From: Cytidiella melzeri
Lineage: Eukaryota; Basidiomycota; Agaricomycetes; Polyporales; Irpicaceae
Assembly: GCA_022592445.1 (NCBI GenBank)
Contig: JABYQR010000074.1
Span: forward strand, 1-64,000
Length of the DNA: 64,000 nucleotides
Reading direction: 5' to 3'
The notes beneath the pieces were generated by a model, which was not told the origin of the DNA, ran no database searches, and saw only the letters and a list, made by a program, of their open reading frames with translations. Shown piece by piece: positions 48,918 to 59,071 of the stretch; the first letter of the stretch is position 1, and every line of letters starts with the position of its first letter. The position numbers and the translations under genes are program-made.

Positions 48918-51844
48918 CCCCCTTGACCCGCTAGCACTCCTAGCATCTCCATCCCTCGCGTGTGTAGAACACGGGCTAGAGCCTTGGTGAATATATCTGC
49001 TTTGTTATCAGTTCCAGCGACCCGTGTGACGACAATTTTCCCTTCGTTGACGACATTCCTAATGAAATGAGCGCAAATATCGATGTGCTTCATGCGGGTA
49101 TGGCCGTGAGGATCGTGCGTGCAAGCAATCGTACCGTTATTGTCACAGTATAAGTTTGTAGCGTCCTGCTGTGGAAATCCGAGCTCGCCTAGTAATTGAC
49201 GCATCCATATTATTTGGCACGCGGCGTGTGAGCATGCGATGTACTCAGCTTCGCAAGACGATAGGGCGACCACGGCCTGTTGTTTTGCGCTCCAAGCGAC
49301 TGGCAAACAGTAGAGTACCATCACGTATCCTGAGACGGATTTTCTTCCTTTGCTGGAGCCCCAATCCGAATCTGTGAATCCGTGGAACAGCGGATACGCC
49401 GGGTCGAGGTTTCCTAGAGTCAGGCCAAGAGAGCGTGTGCCTTGCAAGTATCGTAGTAAGTGTTTGGCTGCTGCCCAGTGGGTGTGCCCATAGCACGACA
49501 TGAACTTAGCGAGTTCGTGAACCGCGTAGGCGATGTCAGGTCTTGTGGTGGTGGCAAGGTACATGACCTTGCCGACGAGAACGCAGTACGGGAGGTCCTT
49601 GACCGCGTCGCAGTCTGCCGGAGTTTTGGGCGCATCTTCTTGCGACAATGATACCTTGGGTGGCAACGGCGTTGAGGCTGCGTTGCTGAATTCCATGCCA
49701 AAAAGTCGTAAGATGGATATGGTGTAAGCTTCTTGTGAGAGGAGAATTGAGCGACGCTTGCGATCCCTGGTGACTTTGCAGCCCAATAGCCACTCGACTT
49801 CGCCGTTATCTGTGATGTCGAATAAGTGTTTGAGTCCTTGTGTTACTGAATCGGATTCGGCTGAGGAAGGGGTGGCTAGTAGTATATCATCGACACTGGT
49901 TGCAGATAGGGACTTGGCATTGCCAACGTCTCGTACATGGACGCTCCAGTCTGACTCGCATCTCCGGAAGCCTAGCATGTGGTATTTTTCGTTGAATTCG
50001 AGGTACCATGATCGGCCTGCTTGCTTCAGGCCGTATAGTCCCTTTAGCAGTCGCCAGTAACCCGGTCCTGCGATCGACGGTTTCTTCATGTAGATTTCCT
50101 CTGTGAGCGGTCCGTTCAGAAACGCCGTCTTGATGTCGATATGACAAAGATGGAGGTCGTGGTGTGCGGCGATGGCGAGGATAGTCCTTATTGAGTCCCA
50201 TCGAGCCACCAGAGCGAATGTGAAGTTGAAGTCCTGGCCGGGAATTTGAGTGAAACCCTTGGCCACGAGTCGCGCTTTGAACCTCGTGATATGTCCATCA
50301 GTGTTTTGTTTGAGGTGGAGGACCCACTTGGAATCCACAGGTTTTCTTCCTGGGGGTACCTCCTGCACTTCCTCGTATACGCCTTTTACTCGCAGCGCCT
50401 CAAGCTCCTCGTGTATAGCGACCAGCCACTCCTCCCAGTATTTGCTGCGTTCCGCCTCTGAGATGGATCTGGGATCCTGTTCGTTAGCGTCGTCGATAGG
50501 AGCTGCGGCGTTGGCGTGTGGGACTGGGGTGAATTTGCCTTCGATGGTGGCTGATTTATTGGCTGCGTTGAGGGCAACTGTTTGAGTCATGATGAGCCCC
50601 CCCTTGTCCGAATACGCGCTGTTGTCAGTTCGGTAACGCAAAGGTAGGGTGATCTTTCGTCGACCTGTGGTGCTCTCGTGAGCGTAGGGTACATGTGGTC
50701 TCTGCAGGAGACGTACCAATGGTCTCAGATGGAGATCCATCAAGCCCCTTGGGAGTGCGAGGTTCCTTGGGAACAGTCTCGGTGGATGGCTGTGCCATTG
50801 ACGAATCTCTGCAGGAGATAAGTCAGGTCGAGGATGCATCACTGGGTGAGGCAAGACGTACTGTGACAGTGCTGTGGCATCGCTGTTACGTTCGTGGTAA
50901 CAATTGTCATCGGTGACCGCGAAGTCGTCCCACATGGGTTGCAGTGCAGTGGTGGTGGTAGGCGGGAGGTATGAGCTGCGCTCATCGTCGTCAAGAAACG
51001 TGACGTCTCTTCTTGCGCGTACAGCGTGTGCGTTTGGGAACCACACAAGGTATCCCTTCGCGTCATTTGCGTATCCCACGAAGTGACCTTCTTCACCACG
51101 CGGTTGCATTTTGTTGATCGAGTCTGCATCCATTTGCCGTGAAATGACGCGTGAGCCGAAGACGTGGAAATGAGAGATGTCGGGATTGCGCTTATGCCAC
51201 ATGTGGTACGGAGTTGTGTTTGGTGGCAGTGCGGATGTGGAGAGTCGGTTCAGTATGTGTGAGGCGCATTGGACCGCGAGAGGCCAGAAGAAGTCGGAGA
51301 GACCGCTGTCGATGAGCATGGCCCTAGCCATGGACGCAAGAGTCCAGTTGGATCTTTCAGCCACACCGTTTTGTGGGGATGCGTCGGGCACGGTCTTCTC
51401 GAATGTTATTCCCTCCTTTTCGCAGTATGTACGAAATTCTCCTTGTACAAGCTCGGGAGCGTTGTCGACGCGAATGACAGCCAATTTTTCTCCCGTGAAG
51501 CGTTCCGCGGCGTTTTTCCATTTTGTGAATTCAATGAGTGCGTCTGAATGGAGTTTTAAGAAAAGAGGGGTTCTCCACCTTGAGTTGTCGTCGACACAAG
51601 GAAGGAAGTATTTGACACCACTGTACCCAACAGGCAATGGTCCGCAAATGTTGATGTGTACACAGAATAGAAGGCGATCAGCTTGTGAGGATGCGGTTTT
51701 TGGAAAGGGAAGTCGTTTGATGTTTGCTCTGGCACACGCTTCGCAAGTTTGTGGCGTTGTGGAACCAGGCGCAATGCGAATCCTGGACGTTGAGGTTGTC
51801 AGCTGTTTTACACCCACGTGGCCTAGTAGGCGGTGTAAAAATCC
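48890..51844 (-). pseudogene. Pol of element C, integrase Asp changed to Asn
   Basis: Open in the -1 frame from the recoding block (GFLHRLLGHVG) to TAG at 48890. Integrase first catalytic position reads HINICGPLP (codon at 51650-51652 is Asn) where element B has HLDICGPLP; the later SPQNGVAERS is present. RT has HIDIKTAFLNGPL and SVDD; RNase H has SSCEAEYIAC and LYCDNNGTI. The last codons after GQGGV come from the inserted solo LTR, giving an artificial C-terminus. Confidence 0.85.
51818..51844 (-). promoter_or_regulatory. Probable gag-pol recoding site of element C
   Basis: 27 nt identical to 45613-45639, while the codons on both sides differ between the two elements. Gag 0-frame and pol -1 frame overlap here exactly as in element B. 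Confidence 0.55.
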
Positions 51845-53535
51845 TGCGATACCGATCGAGTAGAGGCAGTGGTAGAGGGTGGCTCCGAGATACGATCAAT
51901 GAGCGAGTGTTGGATGATTGGAGTAGGCGCCTTGGCATTAAGGTTGGTAGGTGATGGACAAGTCGCGACGTGCAAGCGGTACAAGTTGTTGTCATCGAGT
52001 TGTCCTGTGATGAGGGTCACCCCATTGAGATCTAGGGAGATGTTTCCGTTGATGGTTCGCGATCCTACTCCTCTGCGTGCGAGACAGCCCTGGGAAACAA
52101 GATTCATGCGTGCGGTAGGCACGTGTAATGCGTCGGTCAATTTCACAGTATGTGTTGATCCGTCAACTATGGCTCGGAGATAGACGTCACCAGTGCCGAC
52201 GGCAGAAGTGGTCAGGGTTGATCCGAAACCGCGCACTTTTAAGGGTTGAATTTTGCGATAGTTGGAGAATATGTTGCGATCAAAGAAGATGTGTCGATTA
52301 GCTCTGGAGTCGTGGTATACCAAAGGAATTCTGGTGTGCTCTTGAAATAACGCGGCGTTGTGACATTTGATTTCGTTCTCAGGGTCCGCCAAGATCACGG
52401 TGTTCAATACATAGGTAGCCTCTTGCGCAAGAATACGGGCAGTATTGGCTTCAACAACGGGCGTTTCTCTGGTATTCGCCTCATTAACGGTGGCCGTGCT
52501 GGCGCTGGAGGTCTTCTTTGGTGTGAATGTCTTGGAAACGTTTTTGGATTTCTTCTGTTGGCTGGGCGGCAAGTGTATGTCGCGTCTGAATCTCCACCAC
52601 TCGGGGTATTGACCGCACTTCTCTCCTCCGTACGCGAGACAGTCGTGTATTGTGTGTCCTCGTGGCCGAGGGCAGTCCGGATTCACGCACCATTCGGTCA
52701 TTTTCTTGTTCCTGGGACCATCAGCTTGGCTCATGGCTGTGGCGGCAACAGTGGGGCGCTTTCTATACATTGAATCGGTTTCATAGATCTGAGCAATCAC
52801 GTCTTCATCATTCTTCGTCTGCGCCCAATCTTCCTCCTTGATGAGTTCAATGACCTTTGAAGAGGACATTGATCTGCCATTGTTGAGTGCGGTCGCCATG
52901 TCCTGATGGAGCAAGCGAGAGAACATACGCCAACTGTTGCTCGTAGGGATGAGATCCACGAGTGTGCTTGCAAAGTTGGCATCAGAGAAGCGATTTGGAT
53001 CTTGTTCGCAAAGATCCACATAGAGAGCGCAGATTTTGTCTTCCCATTTGCTAACGACCATCTCATCTTTACAGACGAAGCTCATAATCTTCTGATGTAG
53101 CGACGCCGCTCGGAGATTGTTGACTGGGCGGTATTCTGACTGAAGAATGCGCCAAGCTTCTCTCACGGTTTTCACTCGGCCAATAAGATGGATTTTCAAG
53201 CGAGGAATGGCTTCCAACAGAAGAGCTAGGGCGTTCATATTTGCGTCATACCAGGGTTGTGCCTTTTCGACCGCTTCATCAACCTCCGCTTCATTTCCCC
53301 TTTTGATCCCCCTTGTCACGACCCCAGTAATAGGGTCTTCCACCTCATCTTCGAACGTCCTCCGAAGTTTCGGGATCAGCGGGGGAATTGACTCGCTTCC
53401 CTCAATGTACTTCCAGAGATGGATAGATCTCAATTTTGCTTCGACTTGCACCACCCATGATCCGTACAAATTGGTATCTCCGTCGTCGTCAAGCTTAGGA
53501 AGTTTGCCCTGAGGTGAATCGTGATTCGACGACAT
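51823..53535 (-). pseudogene. Gag-protease of element C, protease active site altered
   Basis: 570 residues, the same length and architecture as element B gag, including the C-x4-C-x5-H-x4-C knuckle (CVNPDCPRPRGHTIHDC). The protease motif reads HDSRAN where element B has HDSGAS. The Gly of D-S/T-G is Arg (codon AGA at 52303-52305, from GGA), which should abolish activity. The frame ends FYTAY-stop at the shared recoding block. Confidence 0.8.
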
Positions 53536-53625
53536 GGTAATGAATGAGTTGATAGGAGTTGGACTCGAATAAATTGAGTGATAGAATAGTGATGCGATAA
53601 AAGCTGTGGCAATTTTACGCTGAGC

Positions 53626-53639
53626 CGGGGCTCATAACC
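53626..53639 (-). promoter_or_regulatory. Primer-binding site of element C (half-tRNA type)
   Basis: Minus strand GGTTATGAGCCCCG directly after the 5' LTR, the same 14-mer as in copies A and B. Confidence 0.7.
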
Positions 53640-53853
53640 AATCAGAATTAACGGTCTGGCACAGGGTAAGCAACAGATAGATTTGTAGAGGCGAAGGTAG
53701 CGCACCTGGCACAGGGTAAGCAACAGATGCTGACCCCTGTGCCGGTCGTGTCCCTTTTATACATGTGATGCGGATGTCCGTGTATAGTAACTCCCATCAC
53801 CGAGCCCCCGCCTCTTGCCTAATCCGTCTCCTCGGGCGGGTCATCACTTGACA
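53640..53853 (-). repeat. 5' LTR of element C
   Basis: 214 bp on the minus strand from TGTCAAGTGATG to CTGATT, containing a TATAAAAG box (53752-53763 region) and two direct CTGGCACAGGGTAAGC-type repeats. It lies 331 bp from the start of secreted-protein gene B and is divergent to it. Confidence 0.85.
53706..53745 (-). repeat. LTR hairpin of element C
   Basis: CTGGCACAGGG (53706-53716) opposite CCCTGTGCCGG (53735-53745). Compared with element B, the closing inner pair A-T has become G-C (both arms changed), while one outer pair is lost. Confidence 0.6.
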
Positions 53854-54184
53854 TAACGTCATATGTTAGCGCAAATTTTCAGTCAATGTGCGACAATCCC
53901 CGTTTCATGTTGCAGTGCGTTTGTGCCACAATCTTTCGTCGGGTTCCATCTCAATTCCGCATCCACAGGATGAGTAACCGACCACCAACTCATTGTACCC
54001 GCAATGAGACTCATCTGAATATATATAGCCTCTTGCTCAGCCAGCTACTGATTCTCCCATTCCTTCTGCTTCGGCGCTGGTCGGTTAGTACATTAGTTGT
54101 TGTTTGCCGTGACATGTACTAAGATTGTCCCCTCCAGCTAAGACTTTTGCGATCAGCCTTCGACATTGTATATTTGTGCTTGTC

Positions 54185-54880
54185 ATGCATTACTCAACGC
54201 CTCTCGTGCTGTTCGCCGCCATTGTCACCGGCGCGTACCAGATGGGCGTTGTGTCTGCCATCCCTGCAGTCTTGCATGTTGCACGCATGAGCGGCCATGG
54301 ATTCGAATTCCCACCCGGGCATCCCTCTGTGCCGCCAGGACTCGCATCCGGACCATCTCGCCCTAGTGACTATCAAAAATACTTCCAAGGGAGATATGGC
54401 GACGCAATTCACCCTGGTGGCGATGCATCTCGGCCTGGTGCGGTTGTGCTTCCTAATTTCATCACCAACCATCTAGGGTCGTCTGCTCAGTCGTCTGGCT
54501 CATTGCCTCACGGGTTATCATCCGGGTCTCCACACATGCCTTCACTCCGACAACCACAGCCAGTCCGCCCATTGACTCCCTGGGCGCAACCGCAGTCTCC
54601 TCACCTGCCTCATGCTGCTCCACCCCGAGCACCGCCCATGCCCGCTCTGGCTGCTGCTCCACCCCCAGCACCGCCGCCCATGCCCGCTCTGGCTGCTGCT
54701 CCACCCCCAGCACCGCCCCATGGCCAGCAGTACACAAACTCCGAGTCACCGCATACGGGTCAGCAAGCGCCGGCTGGAGCTGCTCCTCCTGCAGCACCGG
54801 CCCGGGCGCCGAATCCACCTTATGCATGGGGGAGCCTCCAGCCTACTGACCCACACTATAGACACCCTCCGTCGAGGTAG
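54185..54880 (+). CDS. Proline-rich secreted protein, copy B
   Basis: 231 residues from ATG 54185. The signal peptide STPLVLFAAIVTGAYQMG is nearly the same as copy A, and cleavage is expected near VSAIPA. The mature part is unlike copy A: rich in Pro, Ala, Gly and His, with an imperfect repeat of PPPAPPPMPALAAA type (54614-54720) and a Pro-rich tail. No cysteines or known domain. The promoter has a TATATATAG box at about 54019-54028, and a 5'UTR intron is conserved with copy A (GTTAGT... TACTAAG ...CTCCAG, about 54082-54137). Likely a cell-wall or secreted effector-like protein. Confidence 0.7.
   Translation: MHYSTPLVLFAAIVTGAYQMGVVSAIPAVLHVARMSGHGFEFPPGHPSVPPGLASGPSRPSDYQKYFQGRYGDAIHPGGDASRPGAVVLPNFITNHLGSSAQSSGSLPHGLSSGSPHMPSLRQPQPVRPLTPWAQPQSPHLPHAAPPRAPPMPALAAAPPPAPPPMPALAAAPPPAPPHGQQYTNSESPHTGQQAPAGAAPPAAPARAPNPPYAWGSLQPTDPHYRHPPSR
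54614..54720 (+). repeat. Coding minisatellite in secreted protein B
   Basis: About 2.6 imperfect copies of a 36-42 bp unit (GCTGCTCCACCCC...GCCCGCTCTG) encoding AAPPPAPPMPAL-type repeats. Unit length differs by 6 bp, always in frame. Confidence 0.75.
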
Positions 54881-55426
54881 TAGGTTCGCCCTGAACTTTC
54901 CCCCTCGTCCCGTAGTGTACTAGTAGTCTGCGTTTGCCATCCCGTCGCGTCGTCCCCCGTTCACTCGCGCTCCTCCCTTGTATGTATCACAATTCATGCA
55001 TGACTCCAATTGGCCATTTGTACACAGTACGAAAAAAAATAGCCTGAGAGTACAAACAATAACAATCTCAGTCTGAAGACTCCAAATAAAAGTATTCGTA
55101 TTCGTTCACTGCCTAAGTGTACAGTAACAGACTTTGCATGCGTACCTACGGCCCAAAGCATGTGCACAGCGATCAGGTAGAAGGGGACCGGGATAGAAAG
55201 AAAAGGGAGGAAGAAGAGATAGAATCTGGTCGTGAGTAAATGCGATGCGTAGAGACTAGATAGCGATTGAAGCAGAACGTCGAGCGTGTTGAAAAAATAA
55301 TAAAGGAATAAACACAGTCAGGGTGTATGAGTCGCCAAACGCGAGATGGGATTCCGATGCAACGTGGTAATTATTAATGAGCAAAGTGGATGGTATCGAA
55401 TAAAGTGGTTGCACAAAGAGTCCTCC
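54881..55426. other. Intergenic between convergent genes
   Basis: 3' flanks of secreted protein B and of the SUN-domain gene. The first about 150 bp are homologous to the 3' end of unit A. No gene. Confidence 0.5.
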
Positions 55427-58400
55427 TTACGCAGAGTCTTCCGGTAGAAGCGCAGGCATCCCGTCCGCTCGCTCGCCGTGAACCCGGAAACGGTACAGAC
55501 AAGTGAATTCCTCGCGACCCCAGTTGCTCTTCACGACAAGCACAACGATCCCAAAGTCCATGTCCAGATCCTGAACATCTTGAGCGACAGGAAAGGTCTG
55601 GATCTCGTTGGATGAATGCGCGTTGTAACTGAAACTCGCAAGGCGTATGAATGGTGCTCCGCGAGGAAGGGTACTTGGGATTTCCTCTTCTTCGTACTCT
55701 TCGCCTAGCAGCTCGGCTTGGGTACGAGCCTCGTCCCGTCGCTCGTTCCACAACTTGTGCTTGCCAACGTTATCCGCACCCTCGACTAATCCCCACACTT
55801 CCATCTGCCGAGGAGCGGAGCGCATGTCCGTAGCGACTTCTCTCGAGACATGGTCGATGGTGACATCCGAGATCCGAGTCGGGTACGCCAACATCACTCC
55901 CACTTGTCCTTGAGAGCCGGGGAATGGCCAGCAATGGCCATTGTGGTTTTCGTGATGGAGAATTGTGACTGGCGGACGACCGACAGCGCTACCTTGACCA
56001 GTGAACATCCCCAAGATCTGCGAGGTGACGCCATGGGGCTTCACTTCGTAGGTCAAACTCGTCAAGGACGGCACAATGCTGCCTCCGCTAGAGTACATGG
56101 CGTAGTCCGGTCGTGCAAGCCCATCCCTCGAAGCCTTGGCGACCGCAGACTCCACTAGCTTGTTGACGAGGCTTGAAACGTCCTGTCCATCGGTAGACTT
56201 GATCGTCACCGACGTCTTGCCTCTCGCAAAGTCTTTCAGCCATGTAGGAAGTGCTCCGACAGGGCCTTCGTGTTTAGCACTCTTGCCAAGCTCAATCGCC
56301 TCTTTCACACCACCTTCCACCGAGCCAACGCGCTCCTCCAGAGCTTTAATCTTCGCCCGAGCTTCCCTGTCACTAGCAGTGTCTCCCCGTTGCTTCGCAG
56401 CCCGCTGTTGTTCCTCGAGCTGAGCATGAAGGATGGCAAGCTCCTGCTTCACCGCCTGGACGCCTTGATTCATAGTCGTCCTGAGTCTGCTTTCCAAATC
56501 AACGACGTTTGTGCTTTCCTTCGCGATGCGATTCTCCAAGTTGCTAAGTCGCCCTGTAAGAAGAGCTTGCTCCCGTGCGTCTCCTTCAATGTACGTACGA
56601 GTCCGCGTGGAATCGATAGAAAGGCTGGATACAGCGTTTTCGAGCCGGAGGAGACGGTCGGAGAGAGCAGTGAGGTCTGCGGGTGCACTCTCAGATGGCG
56701 GTAGGTACGTGGGGGGAGAGAGTGGGCGCGACGGCACGAGACCAGAAAGGTAACCCGAATTTGCAGCAGACCACGCAGCATAGATCCCCAAACCAACCAC
56801 CAGCGATGGAACGAGGCGATATAGCGGTGCAAAGTTCGTCTGAGACAGCCTCCGTGCGGGGTCCAACACGAGTACGTGGATGAGCAGAGCGAAAGTCCTC
56901 ATGACTAGCAATGGAAGGTACGTGACGATTGTCCACATACCCCGTGCGAGAGCGGAGAATAGCGAGACCACCCAGTGCACACCGCGACCGAGGGTGGCAC
57001 CAACGGAGAACGAGCGCTGCGACAAGACCTCAGTGCTGCTATCTGCTTCATCTCCAAAAGAAGGTTCGTCCATCTCAGGGATTGAATGTAGTAGTCCTGA
57101 TTCGACATCCCCGAACCCGTTCATCCCGCTGGAGTCGTACTGTGGTTCTGGCGGTACAGACTCGCGTGGCACAGACTGCCGTAGAGAGGGGGTCATTGAC
57201 GTCCTGGCCACAGAGGGGGGACGGATTACGGTGGTGGTCGCCCTCGCGGCGCGCTGCTTTCTTGAATTAGACGTCGTCAAGGACCACGAGAGCTGGAACT
57301 CACCTCTGCCGCTACACTTGCTTCACTTACTTCCTGCACTTCATCGCCATTTTCGCCATCCTCTTCAGCTCCATTCTCTCTGGTCCCTTTTCTACCTTTC
57401 CGTCTCTTGTCATAGCCGACGACCGGAAGGGAAGTCAAGTGACCGCCTGCAGTCCCTTTCTTCCCTTTCTTCCTCCTCGTCCGCTTTCCGTCCTCTTCAA
57501 GCTCTCCATCCGATTCCTCCATATCCGACACAGTTGGCTTGTACGCCTTGGCATCCACCGAAATGCGATTCCGTCTCCGCACAATAGTCCCTCGCTGATC
57601 CATCGAGTTGCTCTTATCCTGTAACGACGACGCTTGGAACTCTCGCTCCTCCGCCGAATAGTCGTAACTCGCTGATTGATCATGAACCGCTGGCCTCGCT
57701 TCCGGCTCTTCCGACTGTCTCCTCAAGAAGAACGTCGTCGGTGCAATCTGTGTCAGCTTCTTCGACATATCCACGACTTGCTCGAATGGACTCTTCCCCC
57801 GGCTGTGTATACTCGCTCCCTCGTCCTCTCCTTCCGAGTCCGGCACGTGTCGCACTGAAGGGACCTTGACAACGCGCGATGGGGGACGCGCCAGATTGCT
57901 TCGTGGAGGGGGATTGGCCAGTCTACGACTAACGGCCTGCTGCTCCTTCTCATATTCTACCGATGTACTTCTCGGTAGTGCAGCTTTGCGCTGGGCGTTT
58001 GAGGCCCAAGAGTCGTTAGGGTTCATGATCGTGCTGGTGCTTGTACTAGAATTCTGGTTTCCGGAACCGTTACTGCTCGTGCTTGTGTCGTACGCTGGAA
58101 CAACGTAGCTCGCCGCCTGATGAAACGCGCTTGCGATGTTGACTGAAGTGTCCTTGACGCTCCACCGAGATGGGTTGGGAGGTGTGTTGATGATGCGGGG
58201 GCCAACGACGTGTGTGTGTTGCTGTTGTTGAGCTTGCTCTTGCTGCTTGAGTCGCGCAAAACGAACAAGTGCGGGTTGCTCTGAATCACTCGCGTGCTCC
58301 TCAGTCTGTTCGGTGGCCGTCGATCTCTCCGGTTTCGGTGGAGAACGCGAGGTCGCTGTAGGGGCTCTGATATGATATAAGACAGCAGACGACAGAATGG

Positions 58401-58595
58401 AAAACATGATAGGACACACCCGTAAGAGTATGAAACCGGGTTGGTGCTTAAATTCTGGCGCAGTGTGTGCGGCCTTTGGCTTGCGGCAGTCGCGTGTGTT
58501 GAACTGCCTGCGATGCTCGTAGACGCTCCCTTCTTGAGAAACGTGTGGTGATCCAGGCGTCGACCTTGTCCTAATGGCGTGCTCGCGAAGGACAT
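55427..58595 (-). CDS. SUN-domain nuclear envelope protein (Sad1/UNC-84-like)
   Basis: Three exons: 58595-58420, 58366-57304 and 57256-55427, giving 1022 residues. The sum is an exact multiple of three. The start is the ATG at 58595 (MSFASTPLGQ). The N-terminal half is disordered, with basic and acidic runs (KRTRRKKGKKG), and is nucleoplasmic by family. A hydrophobic stretch near residues 520-540 and a transmembrane segment near 555-575 (LVPSLVVGLGIYAAW) follow, then coiled coils (about 610-740). The C-terminal SUN domain runs from about 795 (RPDYAMYSSGGS, GHCWPFPGSQGQVGV, TIDHVSREV, MEVWGLVE). SUN proteins span the inner nuclear membrane, pair with KASH proteins and tether chromatin, spindle pole bodies or telomeres. 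Confidence 0.9.
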
Positions 58596-59071
58596 GTAAC
58601 CTCGTTTGCAAAGATTTCGGGGTTTCTCACAGCCGTCTGGAGTGTTTGGGGAGTATAGAGGAACGCGTCTGGGGTGTGGTTGGGTTGATGCTTCAGTTAA
58701 GGATGTAGGTGGATTACGAGGATCAACGAGTCGCTAAGATTGGGGGTTTGCATGCAAATTTCGTCGCGTATATGATACCTCGTGTGGAAGGCGTGGTGTT
58801 GGAGGTAGATGGAAGAGAGAGTGTTGAGAGTCGCGTGTGGTCAACGCGTTCTCGACATCAACTCGACTTTCGCGTGGCCCGTGTCGTGTTTGGCTTTATT
58901 TGTCTCACACTGAAAACAATGGCTATGGCCCAAAATATGCAACTACCACGGCCCACGTCTTAGCATTCATTTGTATGTTATTGTACAGCATTTGTGCGTG
59001 CCATTTCTCTCCGTTCATGTGTCAGTCCTCCGTCTACCTCACCTCTTACACCCTTTGATCGATGGAAGCGC
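58596..59071. other. Intergenic, no gene seen
   Basis: Promoter of the SUN gene and 3' flank of the iminopeptidase gene, both minus. Nothing recognisable was found. Confidence 0.5.

Larger units (their letters stand above)
48059..53853 (-). mobile_element. Copia element C, 3' LTR truncated, with a nested solo LTR
   Basis: Same lineage as element B by gag and pol sequence. 5' LTR 53640-53853, primer site 53626-53639, gag 51823-53535, pol down to 48890. The left LTR is only 94 bp (48059-48152), differing from the matching part of the right LTR at one base; the rest is deleted, so no target duplication is left (right flank TAACG). A 758-bp solo LTR (48160-48917) sits in the polypurine tract. 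Protease and integrase active sites carry mutations, so the copy looks dead. Confidence 0.9.
42333..55030 (+). repeat. Tandem duplication unit B, split by two copia elements
   Basis: Unit B is present as three host segments: 42333-42494, 47666-48058 and 53859-55030. The DNA between them is copia element B (42495-47660) and copia element C with a nested solo LTR (48059-53853). With the insertions removed, the order follows unit A from its left edge to the 3'UTR of the secreted-protein gene. Divergence from unit A is clear, with indels, in the non-coding parts. Confidence 0.78.

Noticed and set aside
58596..58611. Upstream start of the SUN gene in another frame
   Set aside because: It would start with TTG. 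The ATG at 58595 joins by a GT-AG intron in frame to the main exon, and the exon sum is divisible by three.
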